Source of the DNA: Flavobacterium sp. 9R
Lineage (GTDB): Bacteria; Bacteroidota; Bacteroidia; Flavobacteriales; Flavobacteriaceae
NCBI RefSeq assembly: GCF_902506345.1
Contig: NZ_LR733413.1
Span: 1,404,569-1,468,568, forward strand
Reading direction: 5' to 3'
DNA: 64,000 nucleotides
The notes below the pieces were generated by a model. The model was given only the letters and a program-made list of their open reading frames with translations, made no database searches and was not told where the DNA came from. Both the position numbers and the translations under genes were made by a program. The stretch's first letter is position 1; every line of letters begins with the position of its first letter. Of this stretch, positions 60,708-64,000 are shown piece after piece.

Positions 60708-62357
60708 CTAATCTGTTACTAAGTTTGGATCTAAAGGCGCAGTTGTAAAAATAAATGAGTCTACATTTACTTCCATTGCAGTTCCTTTAGCAAGGTTTCC
60801 ACCATATAATTGGATTCCCATTGTAAAGGCTTTGGTTGGATCAAATTTGCTCAAATCACCTTCGCCTGGGGTAAGTTTGATGGAACGCCAAACCCACTTG
60901 TTGTTTGTTGGAACAAATTTATAATCATCTCCATACCCTTGCGATTTTGTAAAATGCATCCAACCTTGACCAAAGTCAAATTGGAAATATCCTTCTTTGT
61001 TTCCTGTATTTAAAAGGAAGTTAATCCAAATTCCATTGGCATAAACTGCTGGATCAAGTGCTTTTACATCCCATGATGCTTGACCTAATTTATTATCCCA
61101 TCCTTGAGAAACTCCTGTTAAACTAGCATAGTTAGAGCCTTGGTTGTAACCTTGTAAGCTGCTTGAATTTGGCAAAATATTCCAAGTAGATCCAGCTGGC
61201 GTTTCGCAATTCCAAGCTATGGTTGGGTTTAAAGGTCCATCTGTAATCATTACTTGGTCAACTGCAATATAGAAAGGAGTTCCATTTACATTACCACCAC
61301 GGAATTGAATTCCAATTCTATCCAATTTACCTTTTACTACTGGGAATCCCATTTTTTCAAGGTCATAAGAACGCCATTCCCAATTTGTAGTATTGATTTT
61401 ATAATCATCACCATATCCGAATGCGCCTGTAAAGTGTCGGTCTTCAGTTTTTCCACCTGCAGTAATAATAGGTTGTACATAACCTTGGCCACCAGCTGTA
61501 TTCACTAAGAATGTAATGTGAGGTTTATTGTATGCAGATAAATCATATCCTTTACCACCATTGTCATTTTCTACTTTCAAATAAACACCATTCCATCCGT
61601 TTGCTGAAGCAGCTTTAACTTCTAAGGCTTTGCCGTATTCTCCAGCTATTGTTGTATGAGTAAATGGACTTGAAGCATCACCATTAACCGCATTGAATGG
61701 AGCATCAAAATCGCTAATCATTAATGTTTGTTTTGGTGTATAAGTGTTAACCGGTTTAACCACTAGAATTGCTGGAGAGGTTTGTTTTTCTCCTGTTTTA
61801 GGGGTAACTTCAATAGTAGCAAACTCGCCAATTTCCATTTCAACTCCAGCTGAAGAGTAAGAAACTTTTTGAGGGCTTGCTGCACCAAATAAGGCAACAA
61901 CTTTACCATTGACTTTAACTTCTTTTATCAAATCTAAATTCTCACCTATCATTAAAAAAGGTTTTCCTTTTTGAATATTAACTGGCCAAGTGATTACTTT
62001 AGCTGGATAAAATTGAGGTTTAATGATTTGAATGGATTCAAATTTTCTTTTGTACTTATTAAAAAGAGTTATTGGACCACTCTCTATTTGTCGAGGAACC
62101 TCAACAGTCATGTTGTCAGCGCTTTGTTTTATGATTTTAAATTCACTAGCACCTACTGAAACATTGGTTACGAAATTTAAGTTTGTTCCTTTTAAAATAA
62201 TTTCTGTCCCAACAAATGGTGTTTCATTTGATATTTCTGTGATTGTTGAAGCAGGTAAATTAATATCGGAATCGTCTGAGAATGCCACATCTTCGCAATT
62301 GTACAACAGTACAGCAACAAAGGCAATCAATGCGGTTTTAATTATATTCTTTTTCAT
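60708..62357 (-). CDS. Surface glycan-binding lipoprotein (IPT/TIG domains, twin jelly-roll modules)
   Basis: 549 residues. The lipobox ends at Cys21 (LLYNC), followed by EDVAFSDDSD, an acidic surface-export signal. Two IPT/TIG-type domains (about 35-112 and 113-205) precede two related modules, about 211-380 and 381-545. Both modules share GYGDDYK, W-WRS, GIQ-GGN and VD---IT--PL-P patterns, so a duplication of a glycan-binding domain is likely. Follows susD, as is usual for surface glycan-binding proteins of PULs. Confidence 0.9.
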   Translation of the reverse strand: MKKNIIKTALIAFVAVLLYNCEDVAFSDDSDINLPASTITEISNETPFVGTEIILKGTNLNFVTNVSVGASEFKIIKQSADNMTVEVPRQIESGPITLFNKYKRKFESIQIIKPQFYPAKVITWPVNIQKGKPFLMIGENLDLIKEVKVNGKVVALFGAASPQKVSYSSAGVEMEIGEFATIEVTPKTGEKQTSPAILVVKPVNTYTPKQTLMISDFDAPFNAVNGDASSPFTHTTIAGEYGKALEVKAASANGWNGVYLKVENDNGGKGYDLSAYNKPHITFLVNTAGGQGYVQPIITAGGKTEDRHFTGAFGYGDDYKINTTNWEWRSYDLEKMGFPVVKGKLDRIGIQFRGGNVNGTPFYIAVDQVMITDGPLNPTIAWNCETPAGSTWNILPNSSSLQGYNQGSNYASLTGVSQGWDNKLGQASWDVKALDPAVYANGIWINFLLNTGNKEGYFQFDFGQGWMHFTKSQGYGDDYKFVPTNNKWVWRSIKLTPGEGDLSKFDPTKAFTMGIQLYGGNLAKGTAMEVNVDSFIFTTAPLDPNLVTD

Positions 62358-62377
62358 ATAAAATTTGGTTTTTTGTT

Positions 62378-62452
62378 TATAGGAGACTAGTATATTGCAA
62401 TTTATGGTCGTTTTTATGGCTCATTTTAGAGCAACATACTTAGTATCCTATA
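62378..62452. promoter_or_regulatory. Imperfect inverted repeat between susD and SGBP genes
   Basis: TATAGGAGACTAGTATATTG (62378-62397) pairs with CAACATACTTAGTATCCTATA (62432-62452) with two mismatches and one bulge. The loop is 34 nt. No T-run follows. It lies between two co-transcribed PUL genes. Confidence 0.45.
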
Positions 62453-62461
62453 ATTTAGTTG

Positions 62462-64000
62462 TTAATATCCTGTGTTTTGGTCAAGATTCCATGCTTGAGC
62501 TTCTGTTTGTGGGATTGGTAATAGAGGTACTTTATTACCATTAGGCCCATCAATTGATTTCGCTATTCCGCTTGCTTTTATATTTGGGAATTGTTTATAG
62601 GCTTTAACACCTAATCCGTAATTACTTCCTGGAGCACGACGAATATTTTTTTCATTGTCAATCACATTAAAATATCTTCCTGTTCTAACTAGGTCATAAA
62701 AACGAATTTGTTCCATCGCTAGCTCTAAACGTCTTTCTTTCCAAATATCCGTTAAGAGTTGATTACCTGTTGAGTTAATATCTGGAAGGTTTACAGATGT
62801 TGGAGCTGCGCTATAATCCATTTTGCCTTCAGCATATCCTTTGCAATAGGTACTGTTTCTTGCTCTATTTCTAATCATGTTTAGTTTAGAGGTAGCTTCG
62901 CTGAATCTACTTAAGTACCAAGCAGCCTCCGCGTGCATTAATAAAACATCAGCATAACGAATAATTTTTATGTTTCTGTCACCCGCTTTAGCTAGTGCTG
63001 GTTTTACAGGAAGTGCTGCTTTTCTATTAAGCCAATCTGATCCTTGTTCATTACGATCGTATTTTCTTTTAACACCGTATAAAATTCCATTGTTAAAACT
63101 TTCACCATAAACAACACAAGATAATCGAGGGTCATTTGTAACAGATACATTATAGGCTTCAACTAAATCTGGTGTTGGATTGTTGAAACCCCAACCAGAA
63201 TCGTCTTTTCTGTTTCCTTGAAAGTTATAGAAATTGGTTCCAATTGAACCTGGAGCTAAATCACTTGCACCAACTCCAAATTGAATTTCGAATACTGATT
63301 CTGCATTGTTTTTACTTTCTGTTTCCCATAATGTAGCATAGTTAGGCATTAAGGAGTATTCCCCAGAGTTTATTACTGCATTGGTTTGATCGTAAACTTG
63401 TTGCCAAGTAATCTTACTGTCTTTATCTGTACCAATTTGATACATATAGACACGAGCTAATAAAGCTCTAGCAGCTCCTTTGCTTGCTCTACCAGCTTCT
63501 GCTAATGGAATTGCGCCTTTTTCAGGTAATAAATCAATTGCTTTAGTTAAATCGGCAGCAATTTGAGTATAGCATTCGTTTAAACTAGCACGTTTTATTT
63601 TACCAAAATCAGATGGTTTAACAGAGGTTGTAAAGAGTGGTACACCGCCATAAGTACGAACTAGATACCAGTAGAAATACGCTCTCATAAAAGAAGCTTC
63701 TCCAATTAATCTGTCGCGTACAGATGGATTCCAACTTACGTTAGGAAGGTTATCAAGTGCGAAGTTAGCACGTGAAACGCCCCAAAAACCATGAATCCAA
63801 AAATCACTTGCAAAACCAATTTGAGGAGTCATTGTGAAGTCTAGCATTTCCCACATGGCAGCATAGTCACCGTCGTTACTACCTTTTTCAGCATCATCAG
63901 AACGGATATCACTCAAGAAAAAATCGTGGTGATGTCCCATCCATTGTCCATCAGGACCTGCTCCTTCATCTAGTTGGAGCATATCATAAAGACCTATTAT
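62462..64000 (-). CDS. SusD/RagB-family outer-membrane lipoprotein, 5' end cut by window edge
   Basis: At least 513 codons are visible and the frame stays open to position 64000 (IIGLYDMLQLDEG), so the lipoprotein N-terminus lies outside. The SusD fold is shown by VRDRLIGEASFMRAYFYWYLVRTYGGVPL, split here as RDRLIGEASFMRAYFYW and YGGVPL, by the KIIRYADVLLMHAEAAW motif and by the C-terminal PIPQTEAQAWNLDQNTGY. SusD caps the SusC TonB-dependent channel and binds glycan at the surface. The SusC gene should be just beyond the right edge. Confidence 0.95.
   Translation of the reverse strand: MIGLYDMLQLDEGAGPDGQWMGHHHDFFLSDIRSDDAEKGSNDGDYAAMWEMLDFTMTPQIGFASDFWIHGFWGVSRANFALDNLPNVSWNPSVRDRLIGEASFMRAYFYWYLVRTYGGVPLFTTSVKPSDFGKIKRASLNECYTQIAADLTKAIDLLPEKGAIPLAEAGRASKGAARALLARVYMYQIGTDKDSKITWQQVYDQTNAVINSGEYSLMPNYATLWETESKNNAESVFEIQFGVGASDLAPGSIGTNFYNFQGNRKDDSGWGFNNPTPDLVEAYNVSVTNDPRLSCVVYGESFNNGILYGVKRKYDRNEQGSDWLNRKAALPVKPALAKAGDRNIKIIRYADVLLMHAEAAWYLSRFSEATSKLNMIRNRARNSTYCKGYAEGKMDYSAAPTSVNLPDINSTGNQLLTDIWKERRLELAMEQIRFYDLVRTGRYFNVIDNEKNIRRAPGSNYGLGVKAYKQFPNIKASGIAKSIDGPNGNKVPLLPIPQTEAQAWNLDQNTGY

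Noticed and set aside
1..64000. CRISPR arrays, tRNA genes, IS elements, integrases
   Set aside because: All gaps were read; no regularly spaced direct repeats, no cloverleaf and no transposase motif was found.

Overview
The window looks like chromosome of a Flavobacterium-type Bacteroidota. The DNA is AT-rich. Many genes sit behind the Bacteroidota -7 box TAnnTTTG rather than sigma70 boxes. It encodes a type IX secretion (type B) cargo, a bacillithiol enzyme (BshC), the Bacteroidota-specific DUF4295 protein beside L28/L33, and a SusD-type polysaccharide utilisation locus (PUL). No rRNA, tRNA, CRISPR array, transposase or integrase was found.

Layout. 1-18161 (mostly minus): a CPA2 antiporter cut by the left edge, a secreted orphan between purB and a duplicated purB tail, purB, a class III sirtuin, trmH (plus), secA, a DUF2795 protein, a PduO adenosyltransferase, an M16 peptidase, a LolD/MacB-type ATPase, a methyltransferase, an FKBP lipoprotein, an ABC-F ATPase and a secreted protein. 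18277-27093 (plus): glycosyltransferase, dihydrolipoyl acyltransferase, exonuclease, FAH-family hydrolase, Hpt protein, cinA, rpmB-rpmG-DUF4295, ftsY, a small membrane protein, a lipoprotein and a DUF721 protein. 27282-30682 (minus): ndk, an HGSNAT-like membrane acyltransferase and bshC. 30805-44852: an MHS transporter, a 1358-residue T9SS adhesin-like protein (minus), an atypical radical SAM protein, a three-gene biotin-dependent acyl-CoA carboxylase operon, a two-component system (minus) and a DUF1573 protein.

45068-64000 is a beta-mannan PUL made of two convergent operons. The minus operon (susD, surface glycan-binding protein, two GH26, GPH transporter, GH130, 2-epimerase, a third GH26, GH5) supplies glycan capture, backbone cleavage, mannobiose import, epimerisation to mannosyl-glucose and phosphorolysis to mannose-1-phosphate and glucose. 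The plus operon (CE2-like esterase, SASA-type esterase, GH3, aldo/keto reductase) would remove acetyl groups and terminal glucosyl residues, as acetylated glucomannan requires. The SusC partner presumably lies beyond the right edge. No dedicated PUL regulator is in the window.

Non-coding structure stands out. Three members of a structured repeat (Flavo-1-like by eye) each lie in sense orientation 22-31 nt upstream of a start codon. A 25-bp hairpin separates the GH3 and reductase genes. Each of the three long gaps at the front of the mannan operon carries an inverted repeat. The purB tail duplication suggests a past insertion at the end of purB.
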